DNA from: Cryptomeria japonica
Taxonomy: Eukaryota; Streptophyta; Pinopsida; Cupressales; Cupressaceae
Length of the DNA stretch: 64,000 nt
Reading direction: 5' to 3'
NCBI RefSeq assembly: GCF_030272615.1
Contig: NC_081414.1
Coordinates: forward strand, 231,447,733-231,511,732
Shown here: piece after piece, positions 47,973 to 60,868 of the stretch
How the letters are laid out: each line of letters begins with the position of its first letter
Numbering within the stretch: the stretch's first letter is position 1
Position numbers and translations under genes: made by a program
Notes under the pieces: generated by a model
Databases searched by the model: none
What the model was told of the DNA's origin: nothing
What the model saw: only the letters and a program-made list of their open reading frames with translations

Positions 47973-48302
47973 CAAGTGTTTTACTTGCAATACACTTAAA
48001 AATCTCCCTTTACTTGCAACGTTCAAGCCAAAACCCGAAATTGCAAAGAGATGAAGAACAAAGACTACAAAAACGAACCAAAACTAAAACAAAGATGACA
48101 AGAACAAATACACATGACTAGAAGAACATATTAGAAGAGACTTTGCCTCGTAAAATGCACCTTAGAGACGAAAAGTATGAATTTAAATGGAAAAATTCAT
48201 AGGGGTTGTCCTATTTTTTTTAAGTTAAAAAATGAGGACAACAAAATCCATGCAAATCTTGAAACAAATAAACCCTCATAACTGGACGATAAAAACTTCT
48301 TC

Positions 48303-48735
48303 TCAACCATCTGAACCTCCTACACTTTTTTGAAACACCTTATTTCTCTGCAACTGTGAATATGAACACAATGAACATAACGAGAGAAAAATTGTGGAAA
48401 GAATGTACAAAATGGAAGAGAAACAAGATGTAGATGAATGACAAATGTCAACAAGTTTGTCGCAAGGCTCATGATCTCTGCTGGTACTGCTGACAAATAT
48501 GCAAGAAGAGTGGAAACTACAAACTCCAAATTTTGCATTGAGGTCCGTGATATCCACTAGTCCTTTATTTGCAACACTCAACTTTACAACAAATGAATGG
48601 GAATGGGAAAAGGTCATTGGGTCGTAGAGGTTCATATTATCCGTTAACCCATTGCCTTAATGAACTTGACAAACAAAGTATAAGTGGAGTGAAAATTTAG
48701 AGAGACGTCTTTCAAAACCTTCTCTAATATCATAT
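48303..48735 (-). other. Leader and short reading frame of the small copia-like element
   Basis: Downstream of the decayed primer site, a frame at 48635-48303 (110 codons, MNLYDPMTFSHSHSFVVKLS) occupies the gag position. It has no recognised gag motif, is Ser/Cys-rich, and may be a relic or chance frame. Confidence 0.3.
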
Positions 48736-48944
48736 TGGAATTGAAACAAAAGAGAGCCAAAGGCTCAAACCTTAAATTCTTCATTCATCAACGACACACA
48801 AATGATTACATTCTATAGCTTATAAAGCCATTCAACTTATTAACCACAAACTACCAACTAATAATAAGCTAAAAGATAACATCAAATAAATTAACTTTAA
48901 AATGTTAATTTATTTTATTACTTCATGCACTATAATTCCTAACT
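48736..48944 (-). repeat. Short copia-like LTR (probable 5' LTR)
   Basis: About 209 bp, plus strand TGGAATTG...TTCCTAACTA. It shares CCAAAGGCTCAAACCTTAAA, TTCTTCATTCATCAA and ATGCACTATA with 34459-35002. The primer-site-like CTCTAATATCA lies at 48722-48732 on its left, consistent with a minus-strand 5' LTR. Confidence 0.6.
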
Positions 48945-49500
48945 ACGCGTGACTGAGTTGTAGCTTGTTTGGCCTCTTTGTTTCCATCCTATGATGCAAG
49001 GTTTGGAAGAACCTTCCCTTCTTATGGGTCTAGTTTAGAACCAAGATGGCCTTGGGTTTGCTCAAGGCAACAATGGCAAGTTAGGATAAACCCAAGGGCT
49101 GCCCCAAAGAAAAGACAAAAAAACATTTTTATAAACAAAATAGTGCCAAAAATTTGATTTCACCCTTAACTGCTAAATATTTTTAAATGGCATGTGCCAT
49201 AAAGGTTAGGTTGCTCGTCAACCCTGCCAAGGGTGTTGCCACAACACCTACATGAGGGCCATTGCATCTCAACCCCATTGGGGTCTTCACTCCCAGATTC
49301 CCACAACAACTACATGAGGGTCATTGCATCTCAACCCCATTTGGGTCTTCACTCCCAAATTCCCACTAGTTGCCATCCAAAAATTTAGGCAATTGGTTAT
49401 CCCATCCTTGAGGTATGTGCCCACATCCCCCCATCCCTTCACCTTGAGACTTTGTGGAATATAGCTTATTAAGTTATTTTGCCTAAAGTTAAAAATTTAT
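48945..49500. other. Unrecognised DNA with a 70 bp tandem duplication
   Basis: Two units (about 49231-49300 and 49301-49372) share CTACATGAGGG(C/T)CATTGCATC and GGGTCTTCACTCCCA. No gene is recognised. The stretch may be decayed sequence of the hAT element that follows. Confidence 0.5.
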
Positions 49501-49502
49501 GT

Positions 49503-49843
49503 AGGTTGTGAGTTCTACTTCAACTAAGAGGAATTGGAGCACATACTTCTTTATCCACTTAGTTGAACACAGCCAATTGGGTGCAAAAAAGGTTGAGGAT
49601 TTGATCTTTGTGCACTCCAACTTGCATCATTTGTCACATAAGAAACTTGATTACAATGAGGGGGTGACAAAGAATTGGGATCTAACTCTTGAGTGGGCTG
49701 ACTTAGACATCGTTGTCACACTTGCCAAAATTCTTTCGATGAGGCAGATTGTACATGACATGGCTAGTGAAAGTGGCATTGTAACTCGTGGTTCAAATGG
49801 AATTGAACCAAATGTTGACTTTGATGCTCTCGATGAAGAGTAA
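49503..49843 (+). pseudogene. hAT transposase C-terminal relic
   Basis: The frame encodes SSTSTKRNWSTYFFIHLVEH, KKVEDLIFVHSNLHHLSHKK, then YNEG and an acidic tail. This matches the C-terminal dimerisation region of plant hAT transposases (pattern ERNWSTYSFIH...N.L...KAEDLVYVHSNLRL). Only about 110 codons survive, and the catalytic part upstream is not recognisable. No terminal inverted repeats or 8 bp duplication were identified. Confidence 0.7.
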
Positions 49844-49849
49844 TATGAA

Positions 49850-51300
49850 GATTATCGAATATTGATTATAATTTTCATTGTGTATTGATATATGACAAAT
49901 CACTAAATTATGAATTTTATTATTTTCTTTTTTGCAAATTATGAGGTAAAACACTTTGTTCATTGACAATTATGAATATCATTGTTTTTATAATTTTAAT
50001 ATATATAAAATTATAAATTATATGTATTCAAACCCAAACCCATAATCATGCCCAAGGAAAAAAATAATGTCATACCAGCATACCTATCCCCATACCAAGA
50101 CTGGCAACTTAGCTTCCCCTTTCGACAACATGGGTCAAGGCATATGCATTTACATTTGGGCTAAACATGGCTCCAAGGAGATATGAAGGTAATGAAAGGT
50201 CATATTATCAGGTTTAGAACTGTGAATAATGTGGAAATATGAAGATTTTTGAGATCCAGCCAAACCAGAGAACCCCTAAAGACAATAATGGCTCTCCATT
50301 GCCATGTGGTGAAACTGAAGTTGGTCCTCAATTTAAGGTTTGTTATTGGCCTAAAGGAATGTGTTTTGGATTCCTTCCCTTGAAACAGAGGAGTCCACCT
50401 ATTACTTGCTCTGGGTGTATATTAGAATTTGCTCACTTAAATAAAAGTGTTTCTACTTTCTATTTAGTCTGTGTAGAAATATAGTTGTGGTAGAGAATCA
50501 TGCCATTGCTCCAATGATGAAAGAACAGAGAGATTCAAACATTAGGATCTGAACACCAGAATATGCCACAACCTAATGCTTTATGAAGCTGCTCGGGCTC
50601 AATTTTTGAGAGGGTTTAGATTTCCTCATCTTGTTGCTAAATGTCTGTAATTGTTATAAATAATTTTCTGATTCATCATGATCCTTGTATACATGATTTG
50701 TAGATGATGCACAGGAAGTCGGTGTGATATGTTAGCATTAAATTTTGCCACTCTTTAAAACTCCAAAGGAACTCAATTCGATTTCCAATGGAAGATGGCA
50801 AGGCTCCAAGAAACATTGCAAACCCAGCATAACAGTTTCCATCTGCTTCTGATAGTGGCAACTCCCTCCTATGATATCACATTTTTTGAGGGTTTTGCTC
50901 ACTTTAACCTAAAATTAGAAAAGGGTATTTGGAAAAATGGTGAGGTTGGATGCTAAAGAATACTAACTTGTAAATAAGATAGGCAAGCTCAAAAATGGTC
51001 TACAAAACAAATAAGAATATAAAAATAAATATTTTTCCTTTTCAGTGCTAATAGAGAAAAGGTTATGATGACAGCAGAGGCTATTACAGTATTATTATGA
51101 TTGGACACAAAATTCTTAAGGACTTGATGATACTCAAAGTTTTTTAACACTTGCATTTCTCAACAACAAAACCCAACAATTGAGAAAATGAATTTAATCA
51201 ATAATTCTTGAAATTAAAAAACAGGGTCGATAGATTTAACTTCAAGAGGATGCCATTTGAGGAAAATCAAGCTTGGTAAGATTATCTCAATATTAAAACT
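49850..51300. other. Unrecognised DNA
   Basis: About 1.4 kb without a recognised gene. It contains short reading frames (for example 50239-50484) with no family signature. The right part may include the start of the copia LTR that ends at 51526. Confidence 0.4.
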
Positions 51301-51526
51301 TGAAGTAGGTTATCCCACATGTATAAAACCCTCTATTAGAATAATATCTTTAGTATATTTGCTTCTATTATGTTTAATAGTCAATATATTGTAAATCTTG
51401 TATAATTAGTTTCTGTCTAATTCTGACGATCGTTTCTTATTAGAAACATCGTGTCTTGTAGCTCTATTTAATGATTGCTTTGATCATTAGTAAATACATC
51501 AAATTTTACCAATTACATTTGTAATA

Positions 51527-52432
51527 TGGTATCAAAGCTTAGGTAAGGAAAATTTTCGAAAATTTTGTTCCATATAATATTTTCAAAAATTTCACAAACC
51601 GATCTAGGGGTTTTCTGTGCTTGGTTCCCGTGCAAAGTTTTTTCCGTGTTTGAACCCATCTGTTTTTGGTCGCTGGTTTTCCCGTCACAATTTTTCGCGC
51701 TCTGTGGGTATTCTGCCTTGAAGATTTTATCACACGCGACTCTCTGCAATTGCCGCGATCTGGGTTTGTGGCCACGTGAACTCCTCCTTGCCCAACGGGA
51801 AGGCTTTTGTATTTTTGGGCAACTACAACTCACGATTTTCTTTATTTCGCGATCCGTTTTCTGGCGAAGTTCGTGATTTTTTTTGTCTGCAGAAATCCAC
51901 AATTTTTTTTGCTATGGGGCCGACTTCCACCCGCGATTTTTTGGGTGCATTCCTGCAACGCTCAACAGAAAATTTTGGCGTTGTTTTTACCAGTTTTGCA
52001 CTCGCCGTTTTATCTTCTGTGACGACGGGATTAGTTGGCTCTGTGTCGTATGTTCTTTCTACGTGATTCCATATCCGCACCAAGGGTTTCCAGTAATCTT
52101 GCGCGATTTTTGTCTTTTGCTTTCGTGCCTAGGGTTTATTTTTAACCCTTAGTAATTTTCTGTTTCTGCGGCCCAAGATTTTCAATTCTCCAAAATCAGA
52201 GACCTGGAATTTTCGTTAGCTTTTTTGGGTACCTGCCAGATTTTTTTGGGTCCTCCAGAAATCTGTACATTGGGATCCGTGCCAAAAAATTCTAGAAATC
52301 TACCTTGAAATCAATGTCATTCCTCTGCCTCCGTTTTCTTGCACGCATCGTGTTTATGCGATTTCACGTGGTTTTTTGCCTCGATATTTGTGTTGTTATC
52401 TAGTCAACTAGCTTTGACCTCAGTTTTCAGCA
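51527..52432 (+). other. Copia leader
   Basis: A primer site at 51527 is followed by about 0.9 kb of T-rich leader with CG-containing stretches. No convincing coding content is seen, although chance frames exist on both strands. Confidence 0.6.
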
Positions 52433-53290
52433 ATGGCATCTTTGACGAATATTTTGCTCGAGGGCAGTTAGAAATTCGTGGCAGAAATTATAACACTTGG
52501 AAACAACAGATGCTCACCATTTTTGAGTATCACGTTATTGATTAGTTAGTTCTCGAAAAGGCCACCCGTCCCTCTGCAACAGGTCCTCACCAGACAAAGT
52601 TTGATGAACAAGATCGTGAAGCAATCATGCTCATCAAGCTCTTAGTGACCGACGATCAACTTCCTCAGATACCTTCCGGCAACATAGCTGCCGAGATATG
52701 GGAGCATCTCAAGACACTGCATGAAACGTCTGATAAGAGCAGAGCCTTCTTTCTGAAAATATGCTCTTTTCTATTGTCATGGATGACAGGAAATCTCTTT
52801 AGGATCACCTCAATCGGATCAAGGAAATATGTGACTAGTTGGAAGCCATCGACCGAAAAATGGAGGACATGGTTATGATAACTCTGAAGAGCTTACCAAA
52901 GTCCTACGAGCATTTTGTCGAAACTCTCAACATCACCTCAACTAGTTTTGATCTGAAGTTCGCTAAACTTTTGCAACAGGATCGGTGGAAGCAATAGTTC
53001 GGCAGTGGTACTAGCTCATCCTCTTCAGAACAAGCATTTGCAGCTAAATCCTTTCAAAAGGATAAAAGCAAATCTCAACCTTCCTAGCCCTATCAGCAAA
53101 AGAACTCTGCTCCGTCATCAGAAGGCTCAAAGAAGAAAAATGTTCAGTGCAATTACTGCCATAAATTTGGTCACATGAAGCTTGAGTGTCGTAAGCGCTT
53201 GGCTGCACAGGCTAAGCAAAGTAGTTCGCAACCAAAAGCACAAGTAGCAGAGCACACTGAGCAGAGTGAGTCTGCCTTTCACGCCTTCAT
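52433..53290 (+). pseudogene. gag: Copia gag relic with CCHC knuckle
   Basis: Starts MASLTNILLEGQLEIRGRNY at 52433 and is soon interrupted (stop after YHVID). It continues with AIMLIKLLVTDDQLPQI and EIWEHLKTLHETSDKSRAFF, shifts frame near 52760, and continues with MEDMVMITLKSLPKSYEHFV. The zinc knuckle CNYCHKFGHMKLEC is near 53146-53190. At least four stops or frameshifts are present. Confidence 0.8.
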
Positions 53291-55830
53291 GGCTAAAAGA
53301 CTTGCAGCCCAAGTCCAATCCTCTACTTGGTATATAGATTCAGGTGCCTCACGCCACTTCACTCATCGTCGAGATTGGTTCACTGATTTTCAGCCGTACT
53401 CAGATTCAATTATCTTTGGAGGGGAGGAGTACACCGTTGTCGGAAAGGGCAATGTACAGATTCAGTCTGGCGAGAGGAAATTAATTTTCCTCGATATGTA
53501 CTATGTTCTAGGAATGGAACTCAACCTTCTCTCAGTCAATCAAATTCTGAGACATTCTGCTCGGCTAGCCATGACCCTCAGTTCAAATCAATGCAGTATC
53601 ATTGATCGGGAGACTCAGACAACTATTGTTGTGGGTCTTGAGGATCATGGTCTATTCAAACTAGTTGATTTTGGTGATTCTCCGGAGCTCGCCATGGCGG
53701 CCAAGCACTCCTCTATTAGTACACTCTGGTATCAGCGGTATGGCACTTGAATGTGCACTATCTTTCTCAGCTTGTTTGGGAAGATCTTGTCATTGGATTG
53801 CCAGAAATCCAGACTTGGAACCTTGCTGTTTGCGGAGCATGTCAAGCTGGCAAGCAGCATCGGACTCCATTTTCGAATGGTGACTCCTGGAGAGCCTCTA
53901 CGATACTACAATTGGTCCATGCTGATATTTGTGGACCTATGGCTACTCCTTCTATCACTGGGTCCAGGTATTTTCTACTTTTTGTTGATGATTTTAGTAG
54001 AAAAATGTGGGTGTATTTTCTTCATCAGAAATCAGAAGTTTTTGCTATGTTTCAAAAATTTAAAACATTAGTAGAAAAAGAGTTTGGTATCATAATGTAA
54101 CTCTTCGGTCTGATAATGGGGGAGAATTTTGTTCTTCTGCTTTCTCCCATTTCTGTGAACATGGCATCAAGCGCCAACTCACTACACCTTACACTCCTCA
54201 GCAAAACGGTGTTGTTGAGAAGAGAAACCGCACGATTACCAAAATGGTTTGGTCTAAGCTTGAACACAAGAGTGTTCCGAAGAAATTTTGGGCTGAACTA
54301 GTTAATACTGCAGTCTATCTTCTTAATTGGTCTCCTATTGTGGCTGTTAAGAAGAAGACTCCAGAAGAGGCCTCGTCAGGCCGCAAGCCCATAATCAATC
54401 ACTTGAAGGTTTTTGGCTCCACTGCCTTTGTTTGGATCGCTGATGCAAAACACACCAAGTTGGATGCCAAGAGTCAGAAACTCATGCACACCGGCTACAG
54501 TGATAATCACAAAGCCTACCGCCTAGTTGATATTGATAGAGATCGTGCAATCTTCAGTTGGGACGTGGTTTTGATGAGGGTCGAGGGCCATTTCAGCTCT
54601 CTCCTCCAGTTGTGGATTCAACGGATCCGCCTTTGAAGGCTTCAGACTTGAGTGTTCGTCTTCCATTAGGTCCACCTAATGGGAGGGTTCCAACTGTTAC
54701 AACTCCTGCACCTTCACCGATTCCTTCTCCTACAGGATCACCTAGACATGCAACTGCACCACCTGATTTTCCACAAGATTCATCTGATCTTTTGTTAAAT
54801 GAAACTGATCCTGTTGCACCTCCTACATCTGAAGTTGGCACTTCTACTCTCCGACCTAAATGGTGGGCTAAGACACTTGCTGATCTTCATGATGATGAGC
54901 TCATCAATGGTAGAACTACTCGAAAAAAGAGCAAACAGCCTGATTATGTCAATTTTGCTCTCATGGCCAACACTCACAGTGTGTATGAACCTCAATCATA
55001 CACAGAGGCGAAAGGGATACCTGAGTGGGAACAAGCTATGGCAACTGAGCACCAGAGCTTGCTAAAAAATAACACTTGGGTTTTGCCAGATCTTCCTTCG
55101 GGCAAGAAACCCATTGGGTGCAAATTGGTCTATAAAGTCAAATACAAGGTTGATGGCACTTTAGATAAGTACAAGGCTCGTCTTGTTGCCAAAGGCTTTT
55201 CTCAACGTGCAAGCATTGATTACGAGGAAACCTTTGCTCTAACTGCAAAGATGAGCACCATCAGATTAGTCCTAGCCATGGCAGCTTAGTATGGCTAGAA
55301 GGTCCATCAGATGGACGTCAAGAGTGCCTTCTCGAACAGTGAGTTACAGGAAGAGGTCTACATGACACAACCTCCTGGATTCAAGGCTGCCGACAAAGAA
55401 CACCAGGTTCTCAAACTGGTGAAAGCACTCTATGGCCTGAAATAGGCTCCTTGGGCATGGTACATAAAAATTGATAAGTACCTCATAGATCAAGGTTTCC
55501 AGAGGAGTCCTTCTAACTCAAATCTGTATGTCAAGACTACTGGCAATGATATTATCATTCTGGTTATTTATGTTGATGATATGATCATCACTGGCAACTC
55601 AGCATCTTTGGTTCAGGGAATCAAACAGAATATATGCCAGTCTTTTGACATGACTAACCTTGGGCTTTTGCACTACTACCTAGGTGTTGAGGTTTGGCAA
55701 TAGTCTCATGGCATCTTCATTTCTCAGTCCAAATATGCCAGGGCTTCGCTAGAGAAGTTAAAAATGCAGGATTGCAAACCTGCATCTACACCTATGGAGA
55801 GAGGCCTGAAGTTGTCGGCCAAATCCAGTT
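53291..55830 (+). pseudogene. pol: Copia pol relic: protease, integrase, reverse transcriptase (5' part)
   Basis: The protease motif WYIDSGASRHFTHRRDWF is at about 53328. GAG-pre-integrase follows (LWYQRYGTLNVHYLSQLVW, CGACQAGK). The integrase has VHADICGPM, LRSDNGGEF split over frames, and TPQQNGVVEKRNRT in a shifted frame. The RT blocks are [51 protein letters not shown] and VIYVDDMIITGN (catalytic YVDD near 55570). It ends in STPMERGLKLSAKSS where the giant LTR inserted. Internal stops occur near 55287, 55296, 55443 and 55700. Confidence 0.88.
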
Positions 55831-56489
55831 TGTTGTCCTCATTTTTGTTTCCAAAAATGAAGGACCATTACATGAAATTTTTGTGAATTTTTTTTTTTAA
55901 ATTACTCTATGGCACGCTTCCCGATGCAAAATTTCGACTAATCCTTCGACTGACTTAATCCTCAATCCATCCTCGAACTACATTTCAAATTTCGTCAAAT
56001 TCTGGGTTAGTTTGCTATGTCTTTCCTTCAATTTCGGGTTTTAAAATCCCGACTACAGGTGGAGAATTTTCTTCAAACTGCAAGTTTTAATGATATTCAT
56101 TGTTTTGGTCTTTGTAGGGGAATTTTTGACTTATTACATGTGCACTTTTATTTAGAAGATGTTACTTGTAATTTGTTTTAAATTTTCCCTTTGTTGTTTT
56201 TATCTTTTTTATTGTTTTTTGGTCTTTTTTAGTTAAAATAGGGATTTTTTTGACTCAATTACAAGTAAACTTGCAGTTTGGTCAAAAAACCCGTACTTTA
56301 ATGGTTTTTGCATGTAATAGGGATTTTAAATCCCCATCACATATGTGCAAGCAAGTATAACTTGTTGTAGGGATTTTATTTCCCATTTACAAGTATTTAA
56401 AACTTGCAGTTTGCTCCAAAAAACCCGATTTTGCCTTGCAAGTGTATTGTTAAGGCTCAAATTTGCACCCTACTAAACTACAAGTTTAG

Positions 56490-57850
56490 TAATTTGGCCT
56501 AACATGGGATTCACTTCTGCATGTGGGCAATGCGCAAATTGAAATAAAACCTCCGGTTCCTAGGCCGGTTCCTATTGGATAAATCGCCTATTTGCTCTTC
56601 TAACAACTGAAAACTTGGTAGGAAAAGGGAAGAGAAGAGGAAACAATAAAAATAAACTAAGTAACTAGGTGATTCACCAAACTTTGAGGGAAACTAAAAT
56701 GATAATGATAGGTCTCTAATTCCAAAAAATTTCTATTTTAGTGGGTAACACTTCTGTTCTATATAGGCCTGCATAAATGTTTCACAGAAAGGTCCTAGAC
56801 TGAGCAATCAAGGAAAATATATATTCACATGAAAGCTCCATGTTCTTGTGGACACAAACTGCAACCTGCAAACAAAATACACTTCTGCAACTAGGCTCTT
56901 GATGAGACAAAATAACAAGGAATAATACAATTCACTGGTTACCTCTATCAATCATGCTATGAACACAAAGATACAGAAAGAAAAGAAGGCTTGAAAAAGA
57001 AACTTAATAAAACCTTGCTCCAAAAGATGCTGTCATCATATATTCAGTCTCCAAGATTGAGTTACAGAAAGTATACAAGAAAATATGCTAAGGACAAAAT
57101 GTTGTCACAAGAGCCTTCTCTGCATAATCAGAACTAACTCCAAAAATAGTGTCTTTTGGCACTAAGTACAAAAACCCCCAACTGATTTGGGTCGGATGCA
57201 AGAAAAATGCCTCAAAAAGAGGAGTCTAGAAGACACCAAAAAGGGCTATAAACCTGGAAAAGTCTTCCTCAATAAATAATCAACCCAAAAGAGCACTAGA
57301 AACAGCCTCAAAACACTTAACCAAGTAATAAAAGCCCCCCAAAATGGTGGAAAAGTCCAACTTCGACCCTTTACCTAAAATTGCTCCAACCTCCCTAGAT
57401 TTGCTCCATTTGGTTTCAAACAACCTCATGTTCCTATAAAAACGCTCTTGTCTCCAAAAATATCTCAACTCCTTTTGAATGTTTCCCAAGCGGTTATGCG
57501 TGATCCTATATGCTCTCCTTATGTCTCCAAACTGAAAAGACTTCTTCAATGAGAGCCTTATCTCTCCTGAATTAATTCCTCCTTCAAAACTAAGTCAAAA
57601 GACTAAGTCCTTTTCTTGCATGTGGATAAACCTTTGATATTTTAAATAATAATATTCAATTACAATTTATAATTGCATTGTAATTAAATATTTTTTACAA
57701 ATAAATACCAGTCTTGGACCAAAAATGAAAACAAAAAATATAATAAAAGTAAAACATATTTGATATATTAATAAACATTTATTTATCAAAATATGTTTGA
57801 TTTTTATCATATTGAATAAAATAAAGCCCAGCGGACTTGAGGGAGAATAT
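56490..57850. other. Unrecognised 5' part of the insert
   Basis: About 1.35 kb, AT-rich, without recognised motifs. A minus-strand frame at 57549-57280 has no family signature. Confidence 0.4.
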
Positions 57851-57855
57851 GAAAA

Positions 57856-58027
57856 ATGATAAAGGATTTTGATAACCCTAAAAGTCTTGCACTCCCATCG
57901 CATTTTTCATTTTGCAAAATGAAAACAACTTCGAAGGAAAATCTTCGAGGGTTTGGTGCCTCCATGGACGAAGAGTGTTGGGTTTTCAATGGGCTTCTTT
58001 CTAAATGCAAATCTTTTTCTCTACAGG
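57856..58027 (+). other. Possible exon of unknown identity
   Basis: An open frame (MKTTSKENLRGFGASMDEEC and on) ends at SFSLQ, where CTACAG is followed by GTATGC, a fair splice donor. The protein is not recognised. An acceptor-like TTTTTTGTGCAG at about 60665-60676 precedes another open stretch (60671-60868), so both could be exons of one transcript that spans the antisense fragments. Confidence 0.3.
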
Positions 58028-58042
58028 TATGCTCGCACCACA

Positions 58043-58250
58043 TTTACCAGGAAACTGACTGTGTTCGTTTTTTACATCTTGCATACACTGCATTTTGCAT
58101 ATATCTTTACCAGAAAAATAACGTGCTGTGTCTGGTTTTTACATTTTGCACATTGCACGCATTTTGCATACATTTTGCCAGGAGAATAATGCACTGTGTT
58201 CGTTTTTTACATCTTTCATACACTGCATTTTGCATATATTTTTACCAGAA
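58043..58250. repeat. Tandem repeat, about 66 bp, 3 units
   Basis: Each unit carries TTACCAG(A/G)AAA, a GTGTTCG/GTGTCTG motif, TTTTTTACAT(C/T)TTGCA and CATTTTGCATA(T/C)AT. The last unit runs directly into the FPP-like coding fragment. Confidence 0.85.
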
Positions 58251-58254
58251 AATT

Positions 58255-58799
58255 GGAAAGTTCTGTAGCATTTTTAGCCAGTATTTGTTCTAATTTAGTA
58301 AGTTGATTTTCTGTGTTTTCAAGTTTCTCTTTCGTTGCAGCTAGGACTGCTTCTAGATTAGCATTTTCACTCCTCAAATGCAAAAGTTCCTCCTTCAACT
58401 CTGTAAGCTGATGCTCTGTGTGATCAAGCTTCTCTTTCGTTCCAGTCAAGACTGTTTCTAGATTTGCAAAACAGTTAGATTTTCTTGCAAAACGTTCTGT
58501 TTTTTCAACAATTCAGAGCATTCCTGATTAACAGCTTGAAGCTTGGACTCTTTTGTGCAAGAGCTTCTTCTAACAAAGCTCTATCTTCTTGAATAGGCAA
58601 AATACCAAAACTTCCTGGAACATTCTTGTCAGTTAGTTCATCTAATTTTCCTATTCCTGCCTGATCTATTCCAGTTGAATCCATGGAAGCCAATCTCTCC
58701 ATCTCATGGAAATCATCCATCAAATCTACCTTGGGCACATCACTGAGCTTTTCAACTTTACCAGTTACCTTTTTTGATGCTGCCTTCATGTTCTTTCTT

Positions 58800-58800
<1 letters not shown>
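58255..58800 (-). pseudogene. Filament-like plant protein (FPP) gene fragment
   Basis: Minus strand. KVEKLSDVPKVDLMDDFHEM, then ERLASMDSTG, matches the DDFLEMEKLA-type signature of plant FPP proteins, long coiled-coil proteins of membrane or cytoskeletal association. After a frame change it continues as coiled coil (KESKLQAVNQECSELLKKQN). Two near-repeats follow, TKEKLDHTEHQLTELKEELL and TKEKLENTENQLTKLEQILA. Stops and frameshifts make it non-functional. No intron is visible in about 0.5 kb. It abuts the PICKLE-like fragment at about 58790 without a spacer. Confidence 0.68.
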
Positions 58801-60104
<1,304 letters not shown>

Positions 60105-60414
60105 TCATTTCATTTCCAGTCGATTCTGATTTCATTGAAGTTCACTGTTTGAACATGCATTTAAAACTCAAATACTCTGTTTCTTTACCAACTTGCTGCA
60201 TTGGATTGTTTATCTTCACGATGTGGTATTGACCCCTTTTTAAATACTGTAAGGTTTCACATTGAAATAATATGTCCCTTAAAACAGTTTATGCATTAAC
60301 ATTTTCTTTTTATGCATATCATGAATAGTAAAGTAAAAGGTTTCATATTTAAAACAAACATGTCCCTTTAATACTTCAGTTGTTTTCTTCATCATTCCAC
60401 TTTGATAATCTGAG

Positions 60415-60495
60415 ATTAGTTACTCTAAAGGGTATGTCGGGCTCATACCCGAAGGGAGCCTCGGTCAGGGGCACATGCCAATTAGAGTAACTAAT
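60415..60495. repeat. Stem-loop with perfect 14 bp arms and an inner hairpin
   Basis: Arms ATTAGTTACTCTAA (60415-60428) and its exact complement (60482-60495). Inside, GGGTATG (60430-60436) pairs with CATACCC (60444-60450). The interior is GC-richer than its surroundings. No RNA family is assigned. Confidence 0.8.
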
Positions 60496-60670
60496 TATCT
60501 ACACATGAAACAAACACATTAGCATAAACATTTCTTTTTCCTGAAGCAGTGATTTGTCTTTATCTTTCCCGCCTTTTCAAAACAGAGATATGATAGGCTA
60601 TAATAAATGATATGTCGTAGGATAATCTTTCATTGCTTAGATCGGTTGGATCTAACACCTCATCTTTTTT

Positions 60671-60868
60671 GTGCAGGAAAGTAGGAGTTTTTCAAAGTCT
60701 GAAGATCGAGAAAACATTCATAAGGGCAACGGGGCAGCCAATAACCAGTCAAAGCAACCCAAGGCAATGACTGGTTATCCTCACACTCATTTTTTAATTC
60801 TATCCTTTTTGTTTTGGATATGTAGGAAAGATAAGAATGCTAAGCTCACGGCTTGTGTGAGGTTTTAA
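60671..60868 (+). other. Possible terminal exon of unknown identity in the insert
   Basis: An open frame of 65 codons starts after an acceptor-like TTTTTTGTGCAG (ESRSFSKSEDRENIHKGNGA and on). TATATAAATA and ATACAAATGAAAAA follow downstream. The family is not recognised. Confidence 0.25.

Larger units (their letters stand above)
35475..48243 (-). repeat. Giant solo LTR copy 4 (35475-40219 and 46687-48243), split by copy 3
   Basis: It starts TATTGGTTGAAAATTTTG and ends GAGGACAACA (plus strand), with the duplication AAATC at 35470-35474 and 48244-48248. Removing copy 3 and one CAAGT gives about 6.3 kb, the family LTR size, with no interior. It is therefore a solo LTR left by LTR-LTR recombination. 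It is a distinct subfamily: its U5 motif is mostly AGCACAAAGTCT, and its U3 leader carries an array of about 32 bp palindromes. Confidence 0.88.
34459..48944 (-). mobile_element. Small copia-like element (TRIM/LARD-like), with nested giant solo LTRs
   Basis: Two similar short LTR-like sequences in the same orientation flank, once the giant LTR insertion is subtracted, only about 0.96 kb (35003-35474 plus 48249-48735). Beside the right (5') LTR, the minus strand reads TGATATTAGAG, a decayed copia primer site (compare TGGTATCAGAG). No pol is present. A clear target duplication was not found, so pairing of the two LTRs is inferred from orientation, primer site and similarity. Confidence 0.5.

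Noticed and set aside
50239-50484. 81-codon frame as a small gene
   Set aside because: No recognised motif, no regulatory context and no second copy for comparison; chance cannot be excluded.
51513-52152. Overlapping frames on both strands in the copia leader
   Set aside because: They have no family motifs. The primer site at 51527 and the gag start at 52433 show that this is untranslated leader.
60415-60495. tRNA gene
   Set aside because: The anticodon-arm-like segment (CGGGCTCATACCCG) is not within a complete cloverleaf. The outer stem is 14 bp and the T-arm consensus is absent.
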